Assembly (NCBI GenBank): GCA_964535315.1
Contig: CAZHTS010000011.1
Span: 1-64,000 of the forward strand
Reading direction: 5' to 3'
Length of the DNA stretch: 64,000 bases
Source: CAZHTS01 sp964535315
GTDB taxonomy: Bacteria; Chloroflexota; Anaerolineae; Anaerolineales; Anaerolineaceae
Below, piece after piece: positions 47,321 through 55,337 of this stretch. A program made the position numbers and the translations under genes. The notes under the pieces were generated by a model that worked only from the letters and a program-made list of their open reading frames with translations, had not been told where the DNA came from and ran no database searches. Position 1 is the first letter of the stretch. The number at the start of each line of letters is the position of its first letter.

Positions 47321-49134
47321 GTCGCGTCTTGCTTGCCCCACTGGACCCGGTACACGATAACGCCGTCAAGCTGCTCAAACGCAAACTAAGCGAGGCCGGC
47401 CACGAAGCGACGGCTATGCCGCCCGGCACCACCGTCGAAGAAGTGATCGAACTGGCTTTACAGGAACACCCCGACGCCATCCTGGTCAGCCGCACGTTGG
47501 GGTATAAGGTGGCCGAGACCCTCGGCCAGCTGGTAGATCTGGCCGAGGCCGCCGGGCTGCGTGAAACGACCCGCCTGGGCGTGGGCGGTATGGCCATCAC
47601 CAAAGAAACCGGGGCCGAGCTCGGCTTCGACGCCACGTTCGTCGGCGCGCTGAACATGAACGAGGTGCTGGCTTTCGTTGAAGGGCGCTCTTTGCAAGAG
47701 AGCAGTATCCTCTCTGCCCAGGTCGAACGGGCCAAACCCAACGTGGTAGAGGGCTACACCTACGCCTTTAAAGACAAGAAAATCGAAGCGCTGCTCGACA
47801 CCATCAGCGAGCAAATCCTCACCTGGGTCAAGGATAAGAGCAGCACCGGCATCGAGCGCGCCCGGGTGCGCGCCGATATGATCGCCGCCAGCGACGGCGG
47901 GCACGAAAACGAATATCAGGCGCTGCGCCAGCGTTACATCGGGCTGTGCGACGCCGAAATCCAGGCCTTTTACCACGAAGGGAAACTACCTTCGGGGGTA
48001 CGCTGGCTGGGGAAACAGGAGATCGACCGCCTGCCCGAACTGCTGCAAGGCGCTCGTTACCAGTTTGAATCGCTGCGCCATAAAGGCAGCCGTCCGCTCT
48101 TCTTTGTCCAGTACGGCACAGGCTGCCCGGTGATGGATGTGGTGCACATTAAAACAGCCGAAGCCTGGGGAGTAGACGGCGTGCTGCATTTTGACCCTTC
48201 CTGGGGCGCCCAACGTGAAGGGCTGCTCGAAGGGTACCTGACCCACGAACACGACGGCACGATCCTCACCCTCGAAAATCTGAAATTCATCCACCGCTTT
48301 ATGGAAAAACCCACCCTGTGGAACGTGCGCGGCCATCGCGGGCTGAACACCCCCGAAACACAGGTGCTGGGACACGCCGCCGGGGCCGATCTCTTCAAGA
48401 TCAATATTCCCTACGGCAGCACGGGCGGCGGCACCGACCCGGAGCGCCTGACGGTGGATGGCGTCTACTCGCTGCGCCTGGCGGCCGAATACGGCATCCC
48501 CTTTGACATCCCCGGCAACGATGAACTGAGCGGCGTTCCGCCGCACAAAACTTTCGCCGGCATCCTGGTCATGATGATGTTGGGGCTTAAGCTCGGCACC
48601 CGCCCCATCCCCAAGCCGCTGCTGTGCTATTCGCCGTATATGACCATCTACGGTCACATGGACGACAACATGGTCGACATGAACCTCGCCAAACTGGCCG
48701 TCTGGCGCGAGATCGTCGACACCCCGGTCTGGCCCGGCGAACCGGTCGGCTTTATGACCCACACCTCCGACCGCATTCAATCCTCGATGGCCACCGCCAA
48801 CCACGCCGCTCTGGCCACCAGCGCCGGCGTAGATGCCATGACCATTGCTTCCTCAGACGAAGCTTATTCGAAGGGCCCCATCTCAGACCCCGCCCGGGTC
48901 GACACCCTGCGCGCCGTACGCGACAGCCTGCGCTTCCTGGGCAACGCCGGCTTCCAACCCACCGCGGCAGCGGAGCGCATGCAGGCCGAACTGCACCAGG
49001 GCATCGCTGACGTGCTCGAAAAGATCGCCCAGCGCAACGACTTCGTCGCCTCCATTTACGAGGGGCTGCTGGGTAACGAGGAAGACGGTCTGTTCCCGGG
49101 CCGCATCGGCCGCGGCACCGTCCAGTCGGTCTGA
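47317..49134 (+). CDS. Cobalamin-domain protein resembling OraE/KamD-KamE aminomutases
   Basis: A 605-residue protein. Residues 1-130 form a Rossmann B12-binding-type domain: VH13DNA at the cobalt-ligand position, ILVSRT, and GVGGMAITKETGAELGFDA, closely matching the KamE/OraE pattern. The usual DxHxxG is reduced to PxHxxA, and Leu24 stands where KamE has its PLP lysine (alignment from memory). Residues about 230-580 look like a TIM barrel (AWGVDGVLHFDPSWGAQREG; SAGVDAMTIASSDEAYSKGP), with some resemblance to the OraE barrel. Domain order is opposite to OraE (barrel first). The likely role is a radical 1,2-amino or carbon-skeleton shift on an amino acid, using B12. GGAGGTGAAGC precedes the start. 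Confidence 0.65.
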   Translation: MSRVLLAPLDPVHDNAVKLLKRKLSEAGHEATAMPPGTTVEEVIELALQEHPDAILVSRTLGYKVAETLGQLVDLAEAAGLRETTRLGVGGMAITKETGAELGFDATFVGALNMNEVLAFVEGRSLQESSILSAQVERAKPNVVEGYTYAFKDKKIEALLDTISEQILTWVKDKSSTGIERARVRADMIAASDGGHENEYQALRQRYIGLCDAEIQAFYHEGKLPSGVRWLGKQEIDRLPELLQGARYQFESLRHKGSRPLFFVQYGTGCPVMDVVHIKTAEAWGVDGVLHFDPSWGAQREGLLEGYLTHEHDGTILTLENLKFIHRFMEKPTLWNVRGHRGLNTPETQVLGHAAGADLFKINIPYGSTGGGTDPERLTVDGVYSLRLAAEYGIPFDIPGNDELSGVPPHKTFAGILVMMMLGLKLGTRPIPKPLLCYSPYMTIYGHMDDNMVDMNLAKLAVWREIVDTPVWPGEPVGFMTHTSDRIQSSMATANHAALATSAGVDAMTIASSDEAYSKGPISDPARVDTLRAVRDSLRFLGNAGFQPTAAAERMQAELHQGIADVLEKIAQRNDFVASIYEGLLGNEEDGLFPGRIGRGTVQSV

Positions 49135-49191
49135 TGGCCACCGCCCCGGTATTAAAAATCTTACTCAACCCTACGATACAAGGAGAAGTTT

Positions 49192-50100
49192 ATGAATTCT
49201 AAAATCAAAATCGCTGTGATGGGCTGTGGTCACATTGGACAGTACGCCTGCAAAGCGGTCGAGATTGCTCCCGACATGGAACTGGTAGGAATTATTGAAA
49301 TGGGTTGCCGCCTGGAGGCAATCAGCTGCATGTTCCCCGCTATCCCGCTGGCAGAAGACTTTACCCAGTTGAGCGAAAAACCCGACGTGGTCGTCCTGGG
49401 CGTTCCGACCCGCACCGTGATTGAGGTGGCGCCGCGGTTGCTCAAGGCCGGTATCTGCACCGTAGATTGCTTCGACATGCACGGCGAGCCTTTCATGAAC
49501 CTGCGCACCACCCTCGACCCCCTGGCGCGAGAAAACAAGGTCGCCTCGATCATGGGCGCCGGCGTCGATCCGGGCGTCAGCACCATCATCCGCGCCATCT
49601 TCGAAACCTGGGCGCCCACCGGGCTGACCTACGTCACCTACGGACCGGGGATGAGCATGGGCCACACCGTGGCGGCCAAATCGTACGCCGGGGTGAAAGA
49701 TGCCCTCTCGATCACCCGTCCGGGCGATCCCGGCTGTCATAAGCGCGACCTGTATCTGGAAATCGAAGACGGCGCCAGCTTCGAAGAGGTCAAAACCCGC
49801 ATCCTGGCCGATCCTTATTTCAGCCACGACGACGTGCGTGTGTTCCAGGTGGAAGACGTGACGCCCCTGATCGACATGGGCCATCGCATTCACATCTTCC
49901 GCAAGGGCGGCGCTAGCGGTATCGACAATCAACTGCTCGATTTCGACACCACCTTCCACAACCCGGCCTCCACCGCTCAGGTGATGGTCGCCTCGGCCCG
50001 GGCGGTCACGCACATGCAGCCCGGCGCCTACACCATGATGGAAGTCCCGCCGCTGTACTATCTCGCCGAAGGCGAAAAACTACTCAAGAAACTCTTCTAA
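49192..50100 (+). CDS. Diaminopimelate dehydrogenase-family oxidoreductase
   Basis: A 302-residue NAD(P)-dependent enzyme of the meso-diaminopimelate dehydrogenase family: Rossmann start IAVMGCGHIGQYA, then CTVDCFDMHG, GAGVDPGVST, YGPGMSMGH and the C-terminal GAYTMMEVPP, all at matching positions. Ddh interconverts meso-diaminopimelate and tetrahydrodipicolinate plus ammonia. A dapL-like gene elsewhere in the window makes a biosynthetic role less needed. In this operon it may oxidatively deaminate a diamino acid formed by the mutase, like 2,4-diaminopentanoate or 3,5-diaminohexanoate dehydrogenases. AAGGAGAAG precedes the start; it is the last gene before a strong terminator. Confidence 0.8.
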   Translation: MNSKIKIAVMGCGHIGQYACKAVEIAPDMELVGIIEMGCRLEAISCMFPAIPLAEDFTQLSEKPDVVVLGVPTRTVIEVAPRLLKAGICTVDCFDMHGEPFMNLRTTLDPLARENKVASIMGAGVDPGVSTIIRAIFETWAPTGLTYVTYGPGMSMGHTVAAKSYAGVKDALSITRPGDPGCHKRDLYLEIEDGASFEEVKTRILADPYFSHDDVRVFQVEDVTPLIDMGHRIHIFRKGGASGIDNQLLDFDTTFHNPASTAQVMVASARAVTHMQPGAYTMMEVPPLYYLAEGEKLLKKLF

Positions 50101-50120
50101 CACCCTGCTCCTCAAACAGG

Positions 50121-50160
50121 AAACAACGAACCGCCAGAGCTATCTGGCGGTTCGTTGTTT
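50121..50160 (+). terminator. Strong rho-independent terminator ending the mutase operon
   Basis: Arms of 17 bp (50121-50137 and 50144-50160) around a 6-base loop, the second arm ending in GTTT with further T bases. It separates the dehydrogenase gene from murA. A TATAAT at 50175-50180 just after it is a likely -10 element for murA, without a clear -35. Confidence 0.88.
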
Positions 50161-50230
50161 CTCTGCCAGTTTGATATAATAAGGCAGGTAGACGAACTCG
50201 AAAGAAAATCCCCTTCTGGAGAATAAGTCC

Positions 50231-51514
50231 ATGGAAAAATTCATTATCGAAGGCGGCACCCCGCTGCATGGGGAGATGACCCCATCTGGAAACAAGAACG
50301 CCGCACTTCCCCTCCTGGCAGCCTGTCTGCTCACCGACGAACCCATCCTCATGCACAATGTACCCGACATCGTCGACGTGTGTACGATGCGCGCCCTGAT
50401 CGAAAGTCTGGGCGTCGAAATCACCAGCATCAGCAAAAACACCTGGCGTATTCAGGCGCGCGAGGTGCGCCCGGCGGATCTCGACCCCGACCTGTGCCGC
50501 AAGATCCGCGCCTCGATCCTTCTGGCCGGGCCCATGACCGCTCGCTCCGGCGAGTTACATCTGCCGCCGCCGGGCGGCGATGTGATCGGCCGCCGGCGGG
50601 TGGACACCCACCTCCTGGCGCTCAAAAAACTGGGGGCAACGATCGAATACGACCGCATGTTCCATTTTCACGCCAACGGCCTGACCGGGGCCGACATCTT
50701 GCTGGACGAAGCCAGCGTTACCGCCACCGAAAATGCCATCATGGCCTGTGTGACCGCCCGCGGCGAATCGGTGATCCGCAACGCCGCCTCAGAGCCTCAT
50801 ATTCAAGAACTCTGCCACTTTCTTAACTCGCTGGGCGCCAACATCAACAACATCGGCTCGAACACGCTGCACATCGAGGGCGTCCCCAAACTGCACGGCG
50901 GCGAATTTACCATCGGCCCCGACTACCTCGAGGTGGTCAGCTTTGTCGGCGCGGCCGTGGTAACGCGCGGCTCGGTGCGCATTCGCAACGCCGGGCTCGA
51001 ATACCTGGATATGATCCGCCTGGTGCTCGGCCGCCTGGGGGTGCAGTGGCAGGTTGAAGGCCCGGACATCCTCGTCCCCAGTCACCAGGAACTGTGCATC
51101 GAAACCGACCTGGGCGGCGCCATCCCCGAGATCAGCGTCATGCCCTGGCCGGCCTTCCCTACCGACCTGATGAGCATCGCCATCGTCATCGCCACCCAGT
51201 CGCGCGGCACCGTCCTGTTCCACGATTGGATGTACCCCAGCCGCATGTATTTCACCGATAAACTGGTCGGCATGGGCGCTCAGATCGTGCTGTGCGACCC
51301 ACACCGCTGCATCGTTCAGGGCCCGACTCAACTGTACGGCGAAAAGATGGAAAGCCCGGATATCCGCGCCGGGATGGCGCTCGTCCTGGCTGCCCTCTCG
51401 GCGCAGGGCAAATCGGTCATCCGCAACATCGGCCAGATCGATCGCGGTTACGAACAGGTGGACCAAAAACTGGCGGCGCTGGGCGCCAACATTCAACGCC
51501 AGCGCGAGCAGTAA
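50231..51514 (+). CDS. murA: UDP-N-acetylglucosamine 1-carboxyvinyltransferase, Asp-type
   Basis: A 427-residue MurA, the first committed enzyme of peptidoglycan synthesis, which adds enolpyruvate to UDP-GlcNAc. SGNKNAALPLLAACL and RASILLAGPMTARSG are family signatures. The active-site loop reads PPGGDVIGRR, so residue 117 is Asp where most MurA enzymes have the Cys alkylated by fosfomycin. Asp-type MurAs (for example in Mycobacterium, Chlamydia and Borrelia) are active and fosfomycin-insensitive. Length and C-terminus (GYEQVDQKLAALGA) are normal. It stands alone between two terminators. Confidence 0.95.
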   Translation: MEKFIIEGGTPLHGEMTPSGNKNAALPLLAACLLTDEPILMHNVPDIVDVCTMRALIESLGVEITSISKNTWRIQAREVRPADLDPDLCRKIRASILLAGPMTARSGELHLPPPGGDVIGRRRVDTHLLALKKLGATIEYDRMFHFHANGLTGADILLDEASVTATENAIMACVTARGESVIRNAASEPHIQELCHFLNSLGANINNIGSNTLHIEGVPKLHGGEFTIGPDYLEVVSFVGAAVVTRGSVRIRNAGLEYLDMIRLVLGRLGVQWQVEGPDILVPSHQELCIETDLGGAIPEISVMPWPAFPTDLMSIAIVIATQSRGTVLFHDWMYPSRMYFTDKLVGMGAQIVLCDPHRCIVQGPTQLYGEKMESPDIRAGMALVLAALSAQGKSVIRNIGQIDRGYEQVDQKLAALGANIQRQREQ

Positions 51515-51530
51515 CGTCGTCTTTAAAACC

Positions 51531-51566
51531 TTTCCCCTGGCTTTCAGCACTGAAAGCCAGGGGAAA
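51531..51566. terminator. Bidirectional terminator between murA and trxA
   Basis: A 16-bp perfect stem (51531-51546 with 51551-51566), TTTCCCCTGGCTTTCA and its complement, around a 4-base loop. The arms begin and end with T and A runs. It sits between the convergent murA and thioredoxin genes. Confidence 0.85.
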
Positions 51567-51596
51567 GCCCCCTCCACAAACGGCCCTTACAGCCGG

Positions 51597-51935
51597 CTAC
51601 GCCGCGGCCGCCAGAAACTCGCCGATCGCTTCACGCAGGTTGCCCTCTGGCAAAGCGCCCACCTGGCGATAAGCCACCTTGCCGCCGCTGACAAACAACA
51701 TGGTCGGGATACCCTGAACGCCGTAACGCTGCGCCCATTCGGGGTTCTCATCCGTATTCACCTTGGCTACGATTAATTTGCCGGCCTGTTCTTTGGCCAC
51801 CTTATCCAATATGGGGGCAATCATCCGGCACGGGCCGCACCACGGCGCCCAAAAATCGACAATTACCGGCAATGTAGACTGTAAAACCACTTTCTCGAAG
51901 GCTGCATCGGTCACATGAATCGGTTCACTAATCAT
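51597..51935 (-). CDS. trxA: Thioredoxin
   Basis: A 112-residue thioredoxin with the redox site WCGPC (about residues 31-35), preceded by VIVDFWAP, and the cis-Pro loop GIPTMLFV. It reduces protein disulfides in the cytoplasm; there is no signal peptide. An AGGAGG ribosome site lies close upstream of the start. A TATACT element and a 14-bp palindrome lie 30-45 bases upstream. The C-terminal four Ala are slightly unusual but harmless. Confidence 0.95.
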   Translation of the reverse strand: MISEPIHVTDAAFEKVVLQSTLPVIVDFWAPWCGPCRMIAPILDKVAKEQAGKLIVAKVNTDENPEWAQRYGVQGIPTMLFVSGGKVAYRQVGALPEGNLREAIGEFLAAAA

Positions 51936-51963
51936 CCTGAAATCCTCCTGGTAAGCAATTCCC

Positions 51964-51977
51964 TACTACCGGTAGTA
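51964..51977. promoter_or_regulatory. Perfect 14-bp palindrome upstream of trxA
   Basis: TACTACCGGTAGTA is its own reverse complement. It overlaps the TATACT sequence that would be the -10 element for trxA on the minus strand, so it could be an operator site for a dimeric regulator. No matching -35 with good consensus is seen. Confidence 0.4.
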
Positions 51978-52118
51978 TAACATAGAAGCCGCGCCCAAAT
52001 CCAGCGTAGAACGCTCCCTGGAGTTTTTCATGGCATACTATATCGTCACCGCAGTAAGTCTCAAAACACATCCTCCAAACCTGGCCGCCCCCATCCAGGC
52101 AGGCGGCCAGGTACTTCA

Positions 52119-52220
52119 CTACCCCGCCTTGACCGTGACGGTCTTGGGCCGCATCTCCTCGGCCTTGGGCAGAGTCAGCGTCAGGACACCGTGCTCGAAT
52201 TCCGCCTGCGCCTGATCTCT
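52119..52220 (-). pseudogene. Small heat-shock protein (Hsp20) C-terminal remnant
   Basis: The minus-strand frame ends in AEFEHGVLTLTLPKAEE followed by RPKTVTVKAG, the conserved end of the alpha-crystallin domain and C-terminal tail of Hsp20 chaperones (GVLTL and LPK motifs). Only about 33 residues are left. The sequence upstream becomes AT-rich and unrelated, so the N-terminal three quarters of the gene are gone. An open frame of 66 codons to 52319 exists but its first half has no resemblance to the family. The remaining bases of the 51936-52343 gap show nothing else besides the trxA upstream region. Confidence 0.75.
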
Positions 52221-52343
52221 CCTTTTTTCGTTTTCTTTGTGATCTTTACGATCATCATACAAAATATACGACGCTTGCATTAGAAAATTGCAAGCGCCGT
52301 ATAAAATCTTTGTCAACAACGGTGAGCTGAACCGGTTTGCGCC

Positions 52344-53075
52344 TTAATCGCCGCTTTTCTGGCGGCTGAAATCGACAAAGCGGTAACCCGTTCCCCGCTC
52401 CGTGAGGATATATTGCGGGTTGGCCGGGTCTTTTTCCAGTTTCTGGCGCAGGTAATTGATATACAGGCGCACATAATGCGATTCGTCGCGGTATTCGTAG
52501 CCCCACACCTTGCTCAACAACTGGTCGTAGGTCATCACCCAGCCGGCATTCTGCACCAGATGGTATAACAGGCGATATTCGGTCGGGCGCAGCTTAACCA
52601 GTTCGCCCTCCACCCAGACCTCACGCCGGCCAAAATCAATTTTCAGCCGTTCGTCGACCTGGATTACGTCCTTGGATACGCCGCTCCCTGCCTGCTCGGA
52701 ACGACGCAACACCGCTCTTACCCGGCTGACCAGTTCACGCGGGCTGAAGGGTTTGGTCACGTAATCATCGGCGCCCAATTCCAGGCCACGCACGCGGTCA
52801 TCCTCTTCGCCCCGCGCCGTCAGCATGATGACCGGCACCGTGCTGATCTCACGGATCAGCTTGAGCACCTCAAAACCATCCATATCCGGCATCATCACGT
52901 CTAACACGACCAGATCCGGCATGGCGTCGCGAAAAGACTGAATGGCCTGCATCCCACGGTAAGCTTCCACCACCTGAAACCCATCGTGCTCCAGGTTGAG
53001 GCGGATGAAGCGCGCCATGCGCTCCTCATCATCCACTACCAGGATGCAGCGGTTTTTAAACGATTCGTCTGGCAT
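52344..53075 (-). CDS. OmpR/PhoB-type response regulator
   Basis: A 243-residue regulator. The receiver has VVDDEERM, phospho-acceptor Asp in LVVLDVMMPDMDG, Thr in MLTARG and Lys in YVTKPFS. The winged-helix output has LRPTEYRLLYHLV and YINYLRQKLEKDP, ending in RGTGYRFVDF. No histidine kinase is adjacent. It is the last gene of a minus-strand operon that starts with a Ser/Thr kinase and contains an FHA protein and a PP2C phosphatase, so cross-talk between Ser/Thr and Asp phosphorylation is conceivable. Confidence 0.92.
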   Translation of the reverse strand: MPDESFKNRCILVVDDEERMARFIRLNLEHDGFQVVEAYRGMQAIQSFRDAMPDLVVLDVMMPDMDGFEVLKLIREISTVPVIMLTARGEEDDRVRGLELGADDYVTKPFSPRELVSRVRAVLRRSEQAGSGVSKDVIQVDERLKIDFGRREVWVEGELVKLRPTEYRLLYHLVQNAGWVMTYDQLLSKVWGYEYRDESHYVRLYINYLRQKLEKDPANPQYILTERGTGYRFVDFSRQKSGD

Positions 53076-53084
53076 AGAAACCCA

Positions 53085-53324
53085 CTACTCACGCACAAAG
53101 GTGATGATTTCTTCTTCCTGTCCGGAAGGCAATATCTCGATAAAATTGATGCGCGAAATCGGCCAGATCACAGTGGAGACGTTGGCGTCCAGATAGGGTA
53201 AATCTTTACCATCCTTACGCCGCGGGTTCTTTACCGTAATGGTCACATCCGTCGCCCCCGGCAGCGCATCCATCTCGCCCAACACGGCGTCTTCATTTTG
53301 CACATGCACAATAATCGTCGGCAT
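53085..53324 (-). CDS. Small conserved-looking protein, 79 aa
   Basis: A 79-residue soluble protein: an N-terminal MPTIIVHVQNEDAVLGEM, then a beta-rich core (TDVTITVKNPRRKDGKD; VSTVIWPISRINFIEILP) and an acidic tail. No known domain is recognised. It lies 4 bases after the FHA gene and 9 bases before the response regulator gene on the same strand, so it is firmly part of this signalling operon. The small beta fold could be an adaptor. Confidence 0.6.
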   Translation of the reverse strand: MPTIIVHVQNEDAVLGEMDALPGATDVTITVKNPRRKDGKDLPYLDANVSTVIWPISRINFIEILPSGQEEEIITFVRE

Positions 53325-53328
53325 CTAC

Positions 53329-53865
53329 TTATCTCCGCAACAAGACCTGTATCTTTAATTTACCCAAAGCGATCACATCGCCATGATTGACCGGATAATC
53401 GACGTGAGGCACAATCTTCTGTCCATTGACGCGCGTGCCGTTTGAAGAGCCAAGATCGGTCACGGTGACCCGCTGCTGGTTGATCTTGATCGCCGAATGC
53501 AAACGCGACACGCCCTGTGCATACGCCTCGTAGGGCGACAGGTCGATGTCGGGCAATATCGGCTGCCCCTCAGAAACTCTTCCCAGAGTAAATTCACTTC
53601 GCCCCGACAGTTCCAGAATCTGGCCGTTATCGACCATATGCAAAAACACGACACAGGTCTCACAGGCTTTATCGGCCTCTGCTCTGGTTACCGGCTCGGG
53701 CACAACAACGGTAGGAGCAGTTGGGGTGTAAGGCGCATCCGCCTGCCCCATGTTACGGATCGACTGGGTTGTAAAACGATCCATCGAAACCAATCGGGCA
53801 CCGCATTCACTGCAAAACAAAGCGCCTGTAATTTCTTCGTGGTGACAATGAGGACATACAATCAT
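53329..53865 (-). CDS. Zinc-ribbon FHA-domain protein
   Basis: A 178-residue protein. A zinc ribbon at the N-terminus (CPHC...CSEC), a Pro/Thr-rich linker and a second CETC pair precede a C-terminal FHA domain (about 80-175). FHA hallmarks are present: LGRVSEG, SRLHSAI and DLGSSNGTRVNG. FHA domains bind phosphothreonine, so this is the likely reader for the kinase encoded upstream in the operon. Thr residues in the linker (FTTQSIRN, PYTPTAPT) are candidate phosphorylation sites. The start overlaps the preceding stop by 4 bases. Confidence 0.88.
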   Translation of the reverse strand: MIVCPHCHHEEITGALFCSECGARLVSMDRFTTQSIRNMGQADAPYTPTAPTVVVPEPVTRAEADKACETCVVFLHMVDNGQILELSGRSEFTLGRVSEGQPILPDIDLSPYEAYAQGVSRLHSAIKINQQRVTVTDLGSSNGTRVNGQKIVPHVDYPVNHGDVIALGKLKIQVLLRR

Positions 53866-55328
53866 TGTTTATTCTGCTCCATTCCGGCTGGCAACAACAA
53901 CGCGCGCGTACCGTACTTAATCCGTTTATCGCCATCTTTACTGAACTGGCGGCTCTGCTGTAAATTCTCGGCCTCTTTTAATACTGTACGCGCCAGATCG
54001 TGGTTTCCCTGGGATAAAAGATGTGTGGCCATTTGTTGCAATCGCCTGGTTGCATTAATTATATCCCCAGATGCAACATCTTGTCTTGCTTTTTCCTGCA
54101 TCCGGTATAAAGTCAATCGGGCCATTGCATCCAGAATCGCCCCCGGCGGCAAATCCTGCTCGAATTCATCCATCACCGGCCGGCGAAAATCGATACGAAT
54201 TTGTGGGTTTTCCAATTTGGGCGTCATCACCCGCATGTCAATGCGACCATTTGCTAATCGAACTTGTTGTTGTTCCTCCAATCCAGAAACTGAAAATTCG
54301 AATAACAGGCTCATATTTTTACCGAACCCCAGATTCCCCAGGCGGATAGACGGCCCAATCGGCAGCGGGCCAACATCCGGTTGCAAACGGAAAATCTGGC
54401 GCGGCTTTACTTCTGCATCCCAGGTCATCTCCAATGTCATGCCACGCGCATAAACAGCGTTGGCGCCACGCAAACGCTGATCCAACAAACGATACAGGTC
54501 TTGCGTCGCCGAGGCAAAAAAGGTGTTTCCCCCCGTAATGCCGGTCAGGCGATCCAGAAAAGCATCGTTCCACTCTGAGCCAATCCCCAACGCACTGAGC
54601 ACGACCCGTTCTCGGGCCAGTTGCTCGGCCAGGGCGTAACAGGCGTCTTCATCGCCGTACGTATGTCCATCGGTAATCAGGATCAGGTGGCTGGCCGCCT
54701 CGCCGCCGCCCCACTGGATTACCTGCTCGGCGGCCATCTGCAAGCCCTGATACATTTCTGTGCCACCGCCGGTGCGGATCATACTGATCTGATCGACCAT
54801 CGCCCCCAGGCGGCCCACTTCCGTGGGCGGAATGAGCACCTCGGCGCGGTCACTAAACACCACCACCGAGAATACATCCTGCGGACGCAGTTGGCGTAAC
54901 AACTGGAGCAGATTGGCCTTGACCATATCCATGCGTTCGCCCTGCATCGAAGTTGAACGGTCTACCGCGATCACCAGATGCAACGGCGGGATCTGTTTGG
55001 CATCCAACACCGCCGTACAGCGCAGATCCAACAAAACGTAAATCAGTTGATCTTCTTTCAGGCGGGGAATGGCCGGGCGGCTGTAATAAATGGCCACCTC
55101 AATCTCCGGACGCACGATCTCCGGCAGACTAGAATCATACACCGCCCGCCGCTGCGGATGGATCAGAATCTCGTAGGCCTGCTGCACGCGCAGGAACTGC
55201 TCTTTGGCCAGCGGATCCGGGTTGGCGTCAGGGTGAAACCGCCGTGCTGCCTCGAAATAGGCATTACGGATCTCCTCGGGCGTCGCCTCCCGATTTAACC
55301 CCAACAGACCGTAATAATCCGCGTCCAT
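53862..55328 (-). CDS. DnaJ-domain/VWA-domain fusion protein
   Basis: A 488-residue protein. Residues 1-70 form a J domain with the HPD motif (RFHPDAN), which would stimulate an Hsp70 ATPase. Residues about 110-300 form a von Willebrand A domain with an intact MIDAS (DRSTS; later GGGTEM and ITDGHT), a metal-dependent protein-binding module. A beta-rich region and a helical C-terminus follow. The combination suggests a chaperone-linked scaffold. The family resembles VWA proteins found with PP2C and Ser/Thr kinases (TerY-P-like triads), and here all three are neighbours. Confidence 0.85.
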   Translation of the reverse strand: MDADYYGLLGLNREATPEEIRNAYFEAARRFHPDANPDPLAKEQFLRVQQAYEILIHPQRRAVYDSSLPEIVRPEIEVAIYYSRPAIPRLKEDQLIYVLLDLRCTAVLDAKQIPPLHLVIAVDRSTSMQGERMDMVKANLLQLLRQLRPQDVFSVVVFSDRAEVLIPPTEVGRLGAMVDQISMIRTGGGTEMYQGLQMAAEQVIQWGGGEAASHLILITDGHTYGDEDACYALAEQLARERVVLSALGIGSEWNDAFLDRLTGITGGNTFFASATQDLYRLLDQRLRGANAVYARGMTLEMTWDAEVKPRQIFRLQPDVGPLPIGPSIRLGNLGFGKNMSLLFEFSVSGLEEQQQVRLANGRIDMRVMTPKLENPQIRIDFRRPVMDEFEQDLPPGAILDAMARLTLYRMQEKARQDVASGDIINATRRLQQMATHLLSQGNHDLARTVLKEAENLQQSRQFSKDGDKRIKYGTRALLLPAGMEQNKQ

Positions 55329-55337
55329 TGTTTCCTG

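Noticed and set aside
45560..47341. A 593-codon open frame on the minus strand
   Set aside because: It is antisense to the PLP enzyme gene and the 79-aa gene. No domain or ribosome site supports it; long antisense frames are expected in this GC-rich codon use.
53085..53324. The 79-aa protein as a toxin or antitoxin
   Set aside because: There is no partner gene of that kind; it is embedded in a signalling operon with tight spacing.
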